The notes below the pieces were generated by a model. The model was not told the origin of the DNA and did not search any database. It saw nothing but the letters and a program-made list of their open reading frames with translations. The position numbers and the translations under genes were made by a program. Below are positions 43,363 through 53,172 of a DNA stretch of 64,000 bases, in pieces (within the stretch, counting starts at the first letter, position 1; each line of letters starts with the position of its first letter). The stretch is from NCBI GenBank assembly GCA_025456085.1, contig JALOLF010000004.1, positions 19,239 to 83,238 on the forward strand, in the 5' to 3' direction. This DNA is from Acidimicrobiales bacterium. GTDB taxonomy: Bacteria > Actinomycetota > Acidimicrobiia > Acidimicrobiales > Acidimicrobilacustridaceae.

Positions 43363-45639
43363 TCAGTGCGGCCCGCCGTCGACGGTGCGACGGCGGCGGT
43401 CGGCCCGACGGGCGGCGGCGGACCCACCCGGCGACAACTCCACGGTCGGGGCATCCAGCGGCGAGGAGCCCGGGATCGCCACACCCGGCGGCAGCTCCAC
43501 CGTCGGGGCATCCAGCGGCGCCACCCCCGGAACGGCCACACCCGGCGGCAGCTCCACCGTCGGGGCATCCAGCGGCGAGGAGCCCGGGATCGCCACACCC
43601 GGCGGCAGCTCCACCGTCGGCGTGTCCAGCAGCGACGAGCCGGTCACACCGGCGTCGACGGCCGGGGCGGCAGAGAGCGCCTCGAAGCCGGGCAACGGTG
43701 GCGTCTCCACCGTGCGCCAGGCCGGCTCCGGATAGGTGAACGGCGCTGCGCCCGGTGTGGCCAACCGCAGGTCGCCGGCCGCGACATCCACGGTGCGCAC
43801 GCCCTCACCGGGACCGAAGTCGAGCGGCTCCTGCCCGAGATCGATGACCGCCTCAGCCGGCTCGGGGACCGGCGGTGCCGGCTCCGGATGGTCCTCGGCG
43901 ACTGCGCGCTCGCCGTCGAACAGCACCGACCCCGACGGCTCGGCGCGCTCGGGCTCCACGGGAGTCGGCTCGACCGGGTCGAAGATGCCGGCGGGCTCCG
44001 GCGTGAGCAGGGTCGACGGGAGCGGCTCGTCGGCGAGGCCGAGCAGCCCCGGCGACGCCGTGACGGGCCCCGCTGCGCCGTGCTCGTCGGCCGCCACGCC
44101 GGCGGTGGATCCCGCCCCGGTCGGTCCCACGAACGCCTCGGACGTGGCCTCGGGTCGCGCCACGACAGGCGCGTCGTCGTCCGGGATCTCGGGCGCAGGG
44201 ACCTCGGACCGGGTCAGGCCGGGTTCGGGCACGTCGAGCGGGGGCGGGCCGTGGCCATCGGGCAGCACGAGCGTGGCGTCCGTCGGCTCCCAGGCGTCGC
44301 CGGCCACGGGCACCGCTCCCGGGTCGAGGGCGGTCTCCTCGCCGGACGAGCGGCGCGCCCACAACCGACGCCGGGGCAGGCTCGGCTCGGGCAGGAGCTG
44401 GGGTCGGGGTTGGCGCTGCCGACGAGCGTCGTCGTCGATGCGGCGCATGCCGAGGTCGTAGGAGACGAGCGCGCCGCCGGCCACCACCGCCACGAACACG
44501 AAGCCCACCTCCAGAGGCGGACGCAGCGCCACGGGGATGAGCGCGCCGAGCACCCACACGAGCTGGAAGCGGGTCTCGAAGCGGGCGAAGGAGCGACCCC
44601 GGTTGGCGTCGGGAGCGTCACGCTGCACGAGCGAATCGAAGGACTGCTTGGCGATGTTGGAGGAGACCCCGGCGCCGAGAGCGACCAGCGCCGCACCCCA
44701 CAGGCCTCCCATCAGCGCGGTCAGGACCCCCGTCACGGCGAGCACGCCGAGCGCCACCATGAAGATGCGCTCCTCCACCAGCGAACGCCGCAGGCGCGGT
44801 GCGGTGGCCGCGCCGGCGAGGACACCGATCTGGGCCGAGGCCGCCGCCACGCCCAGGCCGATGGCCGAGTTCTCCGCCTTGAAGTAGAAGGCCATGAGGA
44901 ACGACAGGAACCCGACCACGCCGCGCACCAGCGCCATGGAGGTGGCCGCCAGGCGGATCCGGGCGCCTCGCAGCTCGACGATCTCCGCCTCGGCCGGTGG
45001 TTCCTCGGCCACCCGGGTCGAGGGGAGCTTCGAGCCCAGCACGGCGGCGCCGGCGAACACCAGCGTCGCCAGGCCCAGCACCAGCGCGGGGCCACCGTCG
45101 TCGCCACCCAGCTTGAACAGGATCCCGGCGATGGGCGCCGCGGCCACGACGGACAGGCCGCTGAGCAGGGTCAGCTTGGAGTTCGCCTCGACGAGCTCCT
45201 CGTCGCTGCGCACCACCGTGGGCACGAACGCACCCCGCGCGATCACGTACCCCTTGGACAGGGCGAGCATGAGGAAGCCCTCGAGGTAGAACAGCCACGA
45301 GTCGTAGTGACGGATCAGCAGCGCCGCGACCAACGCCCGTAGGGCGCAGACGGCCACGATCATCCACTTGCGGCCGCCGCGCATGCGGTCGAGCGCCGGG
45401 CCGATGAGGGGCGCGGCCACGGCGAAGGGCGCCACCGTGAACACCAGCAGCGCCGCCACCTTGCCGCGTGCCTCGTCGACGTCCACGGAGAAGAACACCG
45501 TGCCGGCCATGGCCACGGTGAAGATGGCGTCGCCGGCCACCGACAGGGCGTGGGTGCGGGCGAAGCGGGCGAACGGCGACGGGGCCCACGGCCGGGTGGG
45601 ATCCCGGCTCACGTCACCGTGATGGGCCCTGGTGTTCAC
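43363..45639 (-). CDS. MFS-type transporter with long Pro-rich repeat tail
   Basis: 758 residues from GTG 45639, 7 nt after TACCAT (leaderless); ATG 45648 overlaps that -10 box. Twelve membrane helices occupy ~15-410 (LLVFTVAPFAVAAPLIGPALDRMRGGRKW is an MFS cytoplasmic loop and helix, residues ~65-93). The remaining ~340 residues are Pro/Glu/Asp-rich and end in three to four 19-residue repeats (LPPGVA-PG-PLDAPTVE). The transporter part resembles the BtlA/enterobactin-exporter-like MFS group; substrate unknown. The tail is unusual for the superfamily and presumably cytoplasmic. It is convergent with the zincin-like gene and lies next to regX3. Confidence 0.85.
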   Translation of the reverse strand: MNTRAHHGDVSRDPTRPWAPSPFARFARTHALSVAGDAIFTVAMAGTVFFSVDVDEARGKVAALLVFTVAPFAVAAPLIGPALDRMRGGRKWMIVAVCALRALVAALLIRHYDSWLFYLEGFLMLALSKGYVIARGAFVPTVVRSDEELVEANSKLTLLSGLSVVAAAPIAGILFKLGGDDGGPALVLGLATLVFAGAAVLGSKLPSTRVAEEPPAEAEIVELRGARIRLAATSMALVRGVVGFLSFLMAFYFKAENSAIGLGVAAASAQIGVLAGAATAPRLRRSLVEERIFMVALGVLAVTGVLTALMGGLWGAALVALGAGVSSNIAKQSFDSLVQRDAPDANRGRSFARFETRFQLVWVLGALIPVALRPPLEVGFVFVAVVAGGALVSYDLGMRRIDDDARRQRQPRPQLLPEPSLPRRRLWARRSSGEETALDPGAVPVAGDAWEPTDATLVLPDGHGPPPLDVPEPGLTRSEVPAPEIPDDDAPVVARPEATSEAFVGPTGAGSTAGVAADEHGAAGPVTASPGLLGLADEPLPSTLLTPEPAGIFDPVEPTPVEPERAEPSGSVLFDGERAVAEDHPEPAPPVPEPAEAVIDLGQEPLDFGPGEGVRTVDVAAGDLRLATPGAAPFTYPEPAWRTVETPPLPGFEALSAAPAVDAGVTGSSLLDTPTVELPPGVAIPGSSPLDAPTVELPPGVAVPGVAPLDAPTVELPPGVAIPGSSPLDAPTVELSPGGSAAARRADRRRRTVDGGPH
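43438..43645 (-). repeat. 57-bp tandem repeats in the MFS tail
   Basis: Three near-identical 57-bp units start at 43438, 43495 and 43552, and a partial fourth runs from 43609. Each encodes a 19-residue block ending in APTVE. The first and third units are almost identical, while the middle one differs at the variable PGSS/PGVA position. Confidence 0.9.
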
Positions 45640-45663
45640 CCGGCCCATGGTAGGGGTGCCGGG

Positions 45664-46377
45664 TCAGGCCCGCGGTACCTCGTACTTGTACCCCAGCCCC
45701 CGGATGGTGACGATCTGCGCGGGGTTGGAGGGATCCGTCTCGACCTTCGAGCGCAGCCGCTTGATGTGCACGTCGAGGGTCTTGGTGTCGCCGACGTAGT
45801 CGGCACCCCACACCCGGTGGATGAGCACGTCACGGGTCAGGACCCGACCGGCGTTCTCCATGAGCAGGGCCAGGAGCTCGAACTCCTTGAGGGGCAGCGC
45901 CACGAGCTGACCCCGGATGAAGACCTCGTGGCGCTGGTGGTCGACGCGGACGTCGCCCACCTCCACGACGTCGTCGTCACCGTTCGCCCGGCGCAGCGCG
46001 TCCTCGGCCGGCCGGCGACGCAGCACGGCCCGGATGCGGGCGACGAGCTCGCGCAGCCGGTAGGGCTTGGTGACGTAGTCGTCGGCACCGACCTCCAGCC
46101 CGACCACGGTGTCGATCTCGGCGCCCTTGGCCGTGACCATGATGATCGGCACGTCCGAGCGCGACCGCAGCTGGCGACACACGTCGATGCCGGAGACCTT
46201 GGGCAGCATCACGTCGAGCAGGACGATGTCGGGATCGGCGTCGTCGAAGACCTCCAGCGCCTCGGCGCCGTCGCGGGCCACGCGGACCGCGAAGCCCTCC
46301 CGCTTCAGGCCGACCGTGAGCGCATCGACGAAGGAGTCCTCGTCCTCCACGATGAGCACGGACGTCGGGGTAGCCAT
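45664..46377 (-). CDS. regX3: OmpR/PhoB-family response regulator (RegX3-like)
   Basis: 237 residues; ATG 46377 with GGAGAGGG upstream. Receiver domain (1-120): acidic pair in VEDEDS, phosphoacceptor Asp in DIVLLDVMLPKVSG, Thr in VTAKG and Lys in YVTKPYRLRELVARIR. Winged-helix effector domain (~135-235): ALPLKEFELLALLMENAGRVLTRDVL (residues ~157-182), HIKRLRSKVE and IRGLGYKYE. It pairs with SenX3 22 nt upstream and is embedded beside phoU and pst, the classical phosphate regulon arrangement. It is expected to bind GTTCACC-type PHO boxes such as the one before pstS. Confidence 0.93.
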   Translation of the reverse strand: MATPTSVLIVEDEDSFVDALTVGLKREGFAVRVARDGAEALEVFDDADPDIVLLDVMLPKVSGIDVCRQLRSRSDVPIIMVTAKGAEIDTVVGLEVGADDYVTKPYRLRELVARIRAVLRRRPAEDALRRANGDDDVVEVGDVRVDHQRHEVFIRGQLVALPLKEFELLALLMENAGRVLTRDVLIHRVWGADYVGDTKTLDVHIKRLRSKVETDPSNPAQIVTIRGLGYKYEVPRA

Positions 46378-46399
46378 GGGTGTGTCCCTCTCCTTCTCG

Positions 46400-47653
46400 T
46401 CACGAGGCGGCTGCCTCGGGCAGGTCCACGGCCACCGGCCCGGAGGCCGTCGGTAGCCGCAGCGCAAAGGTCGAGCCTTCCCCCAGCCTCGACGAGACGG
46501 TGACCTCTCCCCGGTGGTTGTTCGCCACGTGGCGCACGATGGCGAGGCCCAGCCCGGTGCCGCCGGTCTTGCGGCTGCGGGCCTGGTCCACCCGGTAGAA
46601 GCGTTCGAACACCCGCTCGAGGTCGCGAGCGGGGATGCCGATGCCGTGGTCCACCACGGCGATCTCCACCACCGTGCCGTCGGTGGTGGCCCGGACCTCG
46701 ACCGAGGACGCGGGCTCGGAGTACTTCACGGCGTTCTCGAGCAGGTTGTACAGGGCCGAGATGAGCTGGCGTCGATCCCCCAGGACGGCCAGGCGGCGGT
46801 TGGGCTCCTGGACCTCCAGGTCGATGCCGGCCTGCTCGGCTGCGGGCCGGATGCGGCTGACGGCCTCGGCCACGACCAGGTGCACCGGCACCAGATCGCT
46901 CGTGGGCAGTTCGCTGCTCTCGATGCGGCTCAGCTCCAGCAGGTCGTCCACCGTGCGCCCCACCCGGGCCGCCTCGGCCTGCAGGCGCTCGGCCAGGCGG
47001 CGGGTGACGTCGAGGTCCTCCTCGTCGACCAGCGTCTCGGCCAACAGGCTCAGGGCGCCGATGGGCGACTTGAGCTCGTGGCTGATGTTGGCCACGAAGT
47101 CGCGCCGGACCTCCTCGAGGCGTCGGCGCTCGGTGATGTCCTCGATGACGGCCAGGGCGCCCACCCGTCCGGCCGTCGGCATCGGCACCGAGGACACCAC
47201 GAGGGTGCGGCGGGGTGGCCCGTACAGGTCGAGCACCTGCGTGTCGGCCCGCCCCCGACGCGCCCGGGCCAACTGCTCGGTGACCGCCGCCTCGACGAGT
47301 GCCTCCGCGTGACGCGCGTCCACGTAGGCCTGCGCACCGTGGTTGCGGTAGAGCACCGCCCCGTCGTCGGCGGCGATGACCACCCCCTGGGGGATGGCCT
47401 CGAGCGCCTGCTCCAGGCGGGCTCGCACGCCGCGCTCCCGCTCCACCTGGCCCCGGGCCTGATCGACGGCCCGGTCGAGGCGCACGAGCACCTCCGGGAC
47501 CCGCAGGGCACCCTCGGCGTGCAGATCGGGCACCAGGCGGTGCACCGAGTCACGCAGCCGGGCGGTCTCCCGCCGGCGCGCCATCAGGCCCAGCGCCGCG
47601 ACCGCTGCGGCACCGAGCAGCGCCCCCACGACCAGCGACCACAGCGCGCTCAG
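46400..47653 (-). CDS. senX3: Phosphate-sensing histidine kinase (SenX3-like), probable CTG start
   Basis: 417 residues. GGAGG is placed 7 nt before CTG 47653. The first ATG/GTG/TTG codon, GTG 47629, has no ribosome site and would remove part of the only membrane helix (SALWSLVVGALLGAAAVAALG). Domains: N-terminal helix, PAS domain (~75-175: IPQGVVIAADDGAVLYRN), DHp with phosphoacceptor His in VANISHELKSPIGAL, and HATPase with N box (LISALYNLLENAVKYS), G1 (VVDHGIGIP), F and G2 (GTGLGLAIV). The single helix plus PAS is the SenX3/PhoR actinobacterial type. The downstream partner is regX3. Confidence 0.92.
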   Translation of the reverse strand: MSALWSLVVGALLGAAAVAALGLMARRRETARLRDSVHRLVPDLHAEGALRVPEVLVRLDRAVDQARGQVERERGVRARLEQALEAIPQGVVIAADDGAVLYRNHGAQAYVDARHAEALVEAAVTEQLARARRGRADTQVLDLYGPPRRTLVVSSVPMPTAGRVGALAVIEDITERRRLEEVRRDFVANISHELKSPIGALSLLAETLVDEEDLDVTRRLAERLQAEAARVGRTVDDLLELSRIESSELPTSDLVPVHLVVAEAVSRIRPAAEQAGIDLEVQEPNRRLAVLGDRRQLISALYNLLENAVKYSEPASSVEVRATTDGTVVEIAVVDHGIGIPARDLERVFERFYRVDQARSRKTGGTGLGLAIVRHVANNHRGEVTVSSRLGEGSTFALRLPTASGPVAVDLPEAAAS

Positions 47654-47692
47654 GGTCGGGCCTCCTGCTCCGTCGGCGCGCTGCGGACCATG

Positions 47693-48469
47693 TCAGCTGC
47701 TGGACGCGGGCCCCGGAACGTCATCTGCGCTCCGCTCGTCGCTCTCGGCGCGCAGGTGCTCGCCGATCTCGTCGTGCACCCGCTTGCGCACCTCTGCACG
47801 GGCGGCGCCGCTGTGCTCGGGGAGCCACCCGGTGACCATGTACTCGACCCGCTGGCCGATGTTCACCGCATGGTCGCCGATGCGCTCGTAGTAGCGCCCG
47901 ATGAGGGCGAGCTGCACCGAGGCCTGCAGATCGATCGTGCCCTCGTGGTGGGCCTCGAAGATGGCCTGGATGTAGTCACCGTGCAGCGCGTCGAGCTGGT
48001 CGTCCATGTCGTCGAGCGCGGCGGCCAGGCCGGCGTTGTGCTCGACGTAGGCGTCGACCGCGAGCTTGAACAGGCGGCACGCCTCCTCTCCCATGCGCTC
48101 GATCAACCCTCGCAGACGGGCGTCGAACTCCGCCCCGTAGAGGCGCCGGGAGCCCTTGGCCACGTTGACCATGAGGTCGCCCGACCGCTCGATCTCCGAG
48201 GTGAGCCGGATGGCGGTCACGATGGCCCGCAGGTCGCTGGCCATGGGCTGCTGCAGGGCCAGCACGTGGTAGCAGTGGTCCTCGATGCGCAGGGCGAGGT
48301 CGTCGATCACGTCGTCGTCCTCGATGAGCTGCTGCGCGCCCTCGAGGTCGTTGGCCAGCAGCAGCTCGGTGCCCCGGGGGATGAACTCGGTGACCAGCGC
48401 GGCGAGGCGCACGATGTCGGCTCGGATCGTGTCGAGCTCGAGGTGGAAGGTCTTGCGCTGCTCCTGCAT
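47693..48469 (-). CDS. phoU: PhoU phosphate signalling protein, first copy
   Basis: 258 residues; ATG 48469 with AGGA 6 nt upstream. Two three-helix PhoU repeats each carry the metal-binding signature: ASDLRAIVTAIRLTSEIERSGD in the first and LIGRYYERIGDHAVNIGQRVEYM in the second. PhoU mediates negative signalling between the Pst transporter and the SenX3/PhoR kinase. The C-terminal ~30 residues are acidic and longer than usual. It sits between senX3 and the second phoU. Confidence 0.92.
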   Translation of the reverse strand: MQEQRKTFHLELDTIRADIVRLAALVTEFIPRGTELLLANDLEGAQQLIEDDDVIDDLALRIEDHCYHVLALQQPMASDLRAIVTAIRLTSEIERSGDLMVNVAKGSRRLYGAEFDARLRGLIERMGEEACRLFKLAVDAYVEHNAGLAAALDDMDDQLDALHGDYIQAIFEAHHEGTIDLQASVQLALIGRYYERIGDHAVNIGQRVEYMVTGWLPEHSGAARAEVRKRVHDEIGEHLRAESDERSADDVPGPASSS

Positions 48470-48492
48470 CACTGTCCTGTCAGGTGGGGGCC

Positions 48493-49185
48493 TCAACGGA
48501 CCTCGGCGGCGAGATGGCCCTTGTCGCCGGTGAGGAGGTACTGGATCCTACGGCCGAGCAGGGTGCAGTGGTCGCTGATGCGCTGCAGCGAATGGCCCAC
48601 CGACAGGGAGTGCAGCGCAGTCGGCACGGCGTCCTCGCCGCTGAGGCGCAGCAGCGCGGTGGCGAGCGCCTCGCTCAGGTGGGCCATGTTCTCCGACCCG
48701 GCCGCCAGCCGGTCGGCCAACGGCAGGTCCTCGGAGGCCCAGGCCCGCTCGGCGTCCCGGTAGCGCTCGACGGCGAGATCCGCCATGGTCTGGAGCATGT
48801 CGTAGGTCTCGGGGTTGCCCTTGATGAGCCCCCATTCGGGCGCCAGCTTCACGACGCGGAGCGACAGGTCCCCGATGCGCTCGAGCGAACCCGTGTACTT
48901 GATGACCGACACCACGAGACGCAGGTCGGAGGCCATCGGGTTCTCCAGCGCCAGCACGTCGTAGCACCGCTCGGTGAGCGAGACGTTCATGGCGTCGATG
49001 TCGTCGTCGACCTCGAGCGCCCGCCGGGCGATCTCCGTGCTGCCTGTCGACAGGACCTCGCGCATGCGCTCCAGGTTCTGGTCCACCAGCACACCCATCA
49101 TCTCGGTCTGGAGCTTGAACTCGTGCAGCTCCTCGCCGTAGTGGTGGCGGGTGTGGTGGGGCCTAGCCGAATCGTCCGGTGACAT
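48493..49185 (-). CDS. phoU: PhoU phosphate signalling protein, second copy
   Basis: 230 residues; ATG 49185 with GGAG 5 nt upstream, overlapping the pstB end by 23 nt. PhoU signatures [22 protein letters not shown] and [19 protein letters not shown] are present. It lies directly after pstB, the common position for the Pst-associated PhoU, whereas the neighbouring copy is adjacent to the kinase. The two copies may divide transporter contact and kinase contact between them. Confidence 0.92.
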   Translation of the reverse strand: MSPDDSARPHHTRHHYGEELHEFKLQTEMMGVLVDQNLERMREVLSTGSTEIARRALEVDDDIDAMNVSLTERCYDVLALENPMASDLRLVVSVIKYTGSLERIGDLSLRVVKLAPEWGLIKGNPETYDMLQTMADLAVERYRDAERAWASEDLPLADRLAAGSENMAHLSEALATALLRLSGEDAVPTALHSLSVGHSLQRISDHCTLLGRRIQYLLTGDKGHLAAEVR

Positions 49186-50026
49186 AGTTCTCCGTCCGTT
49201 CGTCACGGGGGTTCGAAAAGATGGTCTCGGTGCGGTCGTACTCCACCAGCAGACCGGTGCGGCGGTCGCTGAGCTCGTTGACCTCGGTGGTGAAGAAGGC
49301 GGTGCGATCGCTGACCCGGGCGGCCTGCTGCATGTTGTGGGTCACGATGACGATCGTGTAGTCCTGCTTGAGCTCCTGCATCAGGTCCTCGATGCGGGCC
49401 GTGGCGATGGGGTCGAGCGAGGCGCACGGCTCGTCCATGAGCAGCACGTCGGGCGACACGGCCACGGCGCGGGCGATGCACATGCGCTGCTGCTGACCGC
49501 CGGACAGGCCCATGGCCGAGTCCTTCAGCCGGTCCTTGACCTCGTCCCACAGGGCCGCCCGGCGCAGCGACTCCTCGACCAGGCCGTCGAGGTCGCCCTT
49601 GAACCCCGCGATGCGCGGCCCGAAGGCGAGGTTGTCGTAGATGGACTTGGGGAAGGGGTTCGGCTTCTGGAAGACCATGCCGATGCGTCGGCGAACCTCG
49701 ACGGGGTCCACGTTCGAGCCGTACAGATCGATGCCGTGGTAGTCGATCTCGCCCTCCACCCGGGCGGTCTCGATGAGGTCGTTCATGCGGTTGAAGCAGC
49801 GCAGCACGGTGCTCTTGCCGCACCCGGACGTGCCGATGAAGGCGGTGATCTCGTGCTGGCGGATGGCGAGCGAGACGTCGCGCACCGCCTTGAACTCGCC
49901 GTAGTAGACGCTCAGACCTCGGATGTCGAACACCACCTCGTTCTCCTCCGAGGCGGTGGTGGCGCCGCTCGACGCCACGCCGGACAGGTCCTGCTCGTGT
50001 GCTGTCACCTTGACCTCGGTTGCCAT
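49163..50026 (-). CDS. pstB: Phosphate ABC transporter ATP-binding protein PstB
   Basis: 287 residues; ATG 50026. A ~30-residue acidic N-terminal extension precedes the ABC domain: Walker [11 protein letters not shown], PstB-specific [11 protein letters not shown] and [11 protein letters not shown], signature LSGGQQQRM, Walker [13 protein letters not shown]-loop VTHNM. It energises the PstAC permease. Confidence 0.96.
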   Translation of the reverse strand: MATEVKVTAHEQDLSGVASSGATTASEENEVVFDIRGLSVYYGEFKAVRDVSLAIRQHEITAFIGTSGCGKSTVLRCFNRMNDLIETARVEGEIDYHGIDLYGSNVDPVEVRRRIGMVFQKPNPFPKSIYDNLAFGPRIAGFKGDLDGLVEESLRRAALWDEVKDRLKDSAMGLSGGQQQRMCIARAVAVSPDVLLMDEPCASLDPIATARIEDLMQELKQDYTIVIVTHNMQQAARVSDRTAFFTTEVNELSDRRTGLLVEYDRTETIFSNPRDERTENYVTGRFG

Positions 50027-50030
50027 GGGA

Positions 50031-50969
50031 CTACTGGTGCCTCTTCTTGTCGTAGCGATTCCGGAACACGATGGCGGTTGCGTTGGCGGTCAGCACCACG
50101 ACGAGGAGCACGATGATCGCCGCCGCGGTGTTCTCGGGCCAGCCCGCCTGGGGCTGTCGCGCCCAGTCGTAGATGATGTTCGGGAGGGTGGTGAAGGGAC
50201 CCTGCAGCTCGTCGGTGAAGCTCGCGTCCTTCGAGGAGGCGAAGAAGCCGGTCACGGCACCGACCAGGATGAGCGGCGCCGCCTCGCCCAGAGCCCGGGC
50301 GATGGACAGCACCGTTCCGGTGAGGATGCCGGGTAGGGCGTAGGGAAGCACGTGGTGGCGGATGACCTCCCACTGCGACGCCCCCACCCCGTAGCCGGCT
50401 TCCCGGATGGCGTAGGGGACGGCCCGTAGGGCCTCGGCCGAGGTGATGATCACGATCGGCAGCACCAGCACGGCCATGGTGAACCCACCGGCGATGACCG
50501 ACCGCCCTCCGGTGATCCCGTCGAGGATCTCCACGAACACCGTGAAGCCCAGGATGCCGTAGACGATCGAGGGGACACCGGCCAGGTTGCGGATCGTGGT
50601 GTTGATGAGGCGGTTCAGCCAGTTGTCCCGCGCGTACTCCTCGAGGTGGATGGCGGCGGCGATGCCCGTGGGGATGGCGAAGACGACCACGAACACCGCG
50701 ATCCAGAACGAGCCGTAGAGCGCCTGCCAGACGCCGGCGGTGTCGGGGTTGCCGGAGGTGCCGCTGGTGAGGAAGTCGAGGCCCCGCTCGGTGAGGGTGC
50801 CGATGCCGTCCCAGAAGACGGTCCACAACAGCACCAGCAGCAGCACGAGCGCCACGACGAGGCTGGCCAGGACCGACAGCTGGAACAGCAGGCCCTTCCA
50901 GTCCGTGCCGCCCCGCTGGATACGTGCCGCCACGGCCTGCTGGGTCTGCTTGGTGGTGGTGAGTCCCAT
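50031..50969 (-). CDS. pstA: Phosphate ABC transporter permease PstA
   Basis: 312 residues; ATG 50969. Six membrane helices. PstA marks are [16 protein letters not shown], the EAA loop [30 protein letters not shown] (split around GYGVGASQW) and [15 protein letters not shown]. It is co-transcribed with pstC (11 nt gap) and pstB (4 nt gap). Confidence 0.95.
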   Translation of the reverse strand: MGLTTTKQTQQAVAARIQRGGTDWKGLLFQLSVLASLVVALVLLLVLLWTVFWDGIGTLTERGLDFLTSGTSGNPDTAGVWQALYGSFWIAVFVVVFAIPTGIAAAIHLEEYARDNWLNRLINTTIRNLAGVPSIVYGILGFTVFVEILDGITGGRSVIAGGFTMAVLVLPIVIITSAEALRAVPYAIREAGYGVGASQWEVIRHHVLPYALPGILTGTVLSIARALGEAAPLILVGAVTGFFASSKDASFTDELQGPFTTLPNIIYDWARQPQAGWPENTAAAIIVLLVVVLTANATAIVFRNRYDKKRHQ

Positions 50970-50980
50970 GGTGGTCGACC

Positions 50981-51946
50981 TCAGTACCGGTTGCGGACCC
51001 GGCGCACGAACCGCTCCCCGATGATGTTGAGCACGAACGTGATGGCGAACAGGAGCAGCCCGACCAGGAAGAGGCTGGGGAAGGCGGTGCTCGCGCCCTT
51101 CACCTGGTCGGTGCCGGTGGCCAGCGAGGCCATGGCGGCGGTCATGGTGGTGCCCGGACCGAGCGGGTCGGTGGTGTAGAGCGAGCCGCCCGTACCGCCG
51201 GCGGCGATGGTCACCACCATCGTCTCGCCGACGGCCCGGGACACGCCCAGGATGAAGGCGGCGACGAGGCCCGAGGTGGCGGCGGGCAGCACGACCCGCA
51301 GCGTGGTCGTGGCCTTGCGGGCGCCCAGACCGGCGGATGCCTCTCGCAGGGCGTTGGGCACCGAGCGCAGGGAGTCCTCCGAGACGGTCGCCACGAGCGG
51401 GATCGTGAGGATGCCCACGCCGAGACCGGCCGCCATGAGGCTGAACAGGCTCTCGCCACCCAGGATGCTCTGCACGATGTTGGGCGAGAGCCAGGTCAGG
51501 GCGAAGAAGCCGAGGACCACCGAGGGGATGCCGGCCAGGACCTCGATGACGGGCTTGAGGGTGCGGCGCAGCCGGGGGCTGGCGTACTCACCCAGCCACA
51601 CCGCCGCGCCGAGGCCGAGCGGGGCCGCCACCAGCATGCCGATGCCGGTGACGATCAGGCTGCCCACCAGCAGGGTCTTGAGATCGAACATGCCCCGACG
51701 AGGGAACCAGCCATCGCTCCAGAGGGGTGCCAGGCTGCCTTCCTCCTCCCGGAGGAGCGACAGGAAGTCGAGGGACCGCACGACCAGGATCACCACGATG
51801 GCAACCGTGATCAGGATCGAGGTGAGGCCTGCGCCCAGGAAGACGACACGCACGACCGATTCCCGGCGACGCCTGGCGGCGCTGCCGGTGAGGTCGATGG
51901 GGATGGGCATCGCCGGTACGGAGGCGATGGCCGTCTCGGTGGCCAT
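50981..51946 (-). CDS. pstC: Phosphate ABC transporter permease PstC
   Basis: 321 residues; ATG 51946 with GGGAG upstream. Membrane helices with PstC marks: APLGLGAAVWLGEYAS, ALREASAGLGARKATTTLRVVLPAATSG (EAA loop, ~200-228) and GVSRAVGETMVVTIAAGG. It follows pstS after 117 bp. Confidence 0.95.
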   Translation of the reverse strand: MATETAIASVPAMPIPIDLTGSAARRRRESVVRVVFLGAGLTSILITVAIVVILVVRSLDFLSLLREEEGSLAPLWSDGWFPRRGMFDLKTLLVGSLIVTGIGMLVAAPLGLGAAVWLGEYASPRLRRTLKPVIEVLAGIPSVVLGFFALTWLSPNIVQSILGGESLFSLMAAGLGVGILTIPLVATVSEDSLRSVPNALREASAGLGARKATTTLRVVLPAATSGLVAAFILGVSRAVGETMVVTIAAGGTGGSLYTTDPLGPGTTMTAAMASLATGTDQVKGASTAFPSLFLVGLLLFAITFVLNIIGERFVRRVRNRY

Positions 51947-52063
51947 GGCCGGTGCTCCCTCGGGTCGGTGAGGCAAGAGGATGCCGCCTCGGCGGCGGGA
52001 GCGCCAGCGATGCTGGCCCTCCCGCCGCCGTGCGGCGGTGACGCTCCGCGGGACGGACCGTCC

Positions 52064-53110
52064 TCAGACGGCGTTCCAGGCGTCGACGGTCGCCTGCCAG
52101 TCCTCGTCGGTGAGCTGCACGTAGCCGGCGTCGGCGACGGCCTGCGTGCCGGCGTCGGTCATGTAGAAGTCCACGAAGGCCTGCACCGACGGGTTCTCGG
52201 CGATGGACGCCTTGCTCACGTAGATGAACAGGTCGCGGGCCAGCGGATACTCACCCGAGGCGATGGTCTCGTCGGTGGGCTCGACGCAGGTGCCGTCCTC
52301 GCCGGCGACGGCGATGGCCTTCATGCGCTCGGCCTCGGCCTTGTAGAAGGCGTAGCCGACCCACCCGAAGGAGGTGTCACTGCCCTCGATGCCCTGCACG
52401 ATCACGTTGTCGTTGGGCGAGCTCTGGTAGTCGGGCCGGGTCGACTCGGCCTCGTCCTCGCTGATCTTGCCCTCCTCCACGCGCGTCTCGGCGGTGGGCG
52501 TGATGGCCAGCTCGACGAAGGTGTCGTAGGTGCCGGACTCCTCACCGGGACCGGTGATGGTCAGCGGGGCGTCGGGCAGGTCGGTGTACTCCGAGCCCAC
52601 CTCGGCGGCCAGCTCGTTGGCCGCGGCCCAGGTGTCGAACCCGGTCGACTCGGGCCCCACGATGGCGTAGATGGCCTGCTCGTCGAGGCACTCGATGGCC
52701 TCGTTGGCGGGCGAGGTGGCCACGGTGATGCCGTCGATGCCGACCTTCAGCTCGACGTACTCGATGCCGGCGTCGGCGCACGCCTGGGCCTCCTCGTCCT
52801 TGATCGGGCGGGAGGCGTTCGAGATGTCGGTCTCACCGGCGCAGAAGAGCTCGAAGCCGTCACCCGTACCCGGGCCGTCGACGCTGATGCCGACGTCGGG
52901 GTTCTCGGCCTTGAACCCCTCGGCCACGAGCGAGGTGATGGGCTGGACGGTGGAGGAGCCCGAGATCACGACCTCGCCGCTGGCACTGCCGCCGGCCGAG
53001 GTGCCCCCGGTGCTGGTCCCCTCCTCGTCGTCGTCGCTGCACCCGACGGCGATGAGCGCCGGGATGGCCGCGACGGCGGCGATCTTGAGGAAACGACGTT
53101 GTGAACGCAA
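52064..53110 (-). CDS. pstS: Phosphate-binding lipoprotein PstS
   Basis: 348 residues. The start is TTG 53110, preceded by GGAGG with 7 nt spacing; the in-frame ATG at 53137 has no such site. Signal peptide with lipobox IAVGC (Cys ~24), a Gly/Ser tether, then the PBP type II fold: VISGSSTVQPIT contacts phosphate, GTGDGFELFCAGETDISNASR continues lobe 1, and GPGEESGTYDTF is the second phosphate loop. A PHO box lies upstream, so phosphate-starvation induction is expected. Confidence 0.95.
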   Translation of the reverse strand: MRSQRRFLKIAAVAAIPALIAVGCSDDDEEGTSTGGTSAGGSASGEVVISGSSTVQPITSLVAEGFKAENPDVGISVDGPGTGDGFELFCAGETDISNASRPIKDEEAQACADAGIEYVELKVGIDGITVATSPANEAIECLDEQAIYAIVGPESTGFDTWAAANELAAEVGSEYTDLPDAPLTITGPGEESGTYDTFVELAITPTAETRVEEGKISEDEAESTRPDYQSSPNDNVIVQGIEGSDTSFGWVGYAFYKAEAERMKAIAVAGEDGTCVEPTDETIASGEYPLARDLFIYVSKASIAENPSVQAFVDFYMTDAGTQAVADAGYVQLTDEDWQATVDAWNAV

Positions 53111-53172
53111 GGTGTGCCCTCCTTGGGCGATGGACATGACTGGTCGCACGGCGACGGGCGCACGGTACGGAC

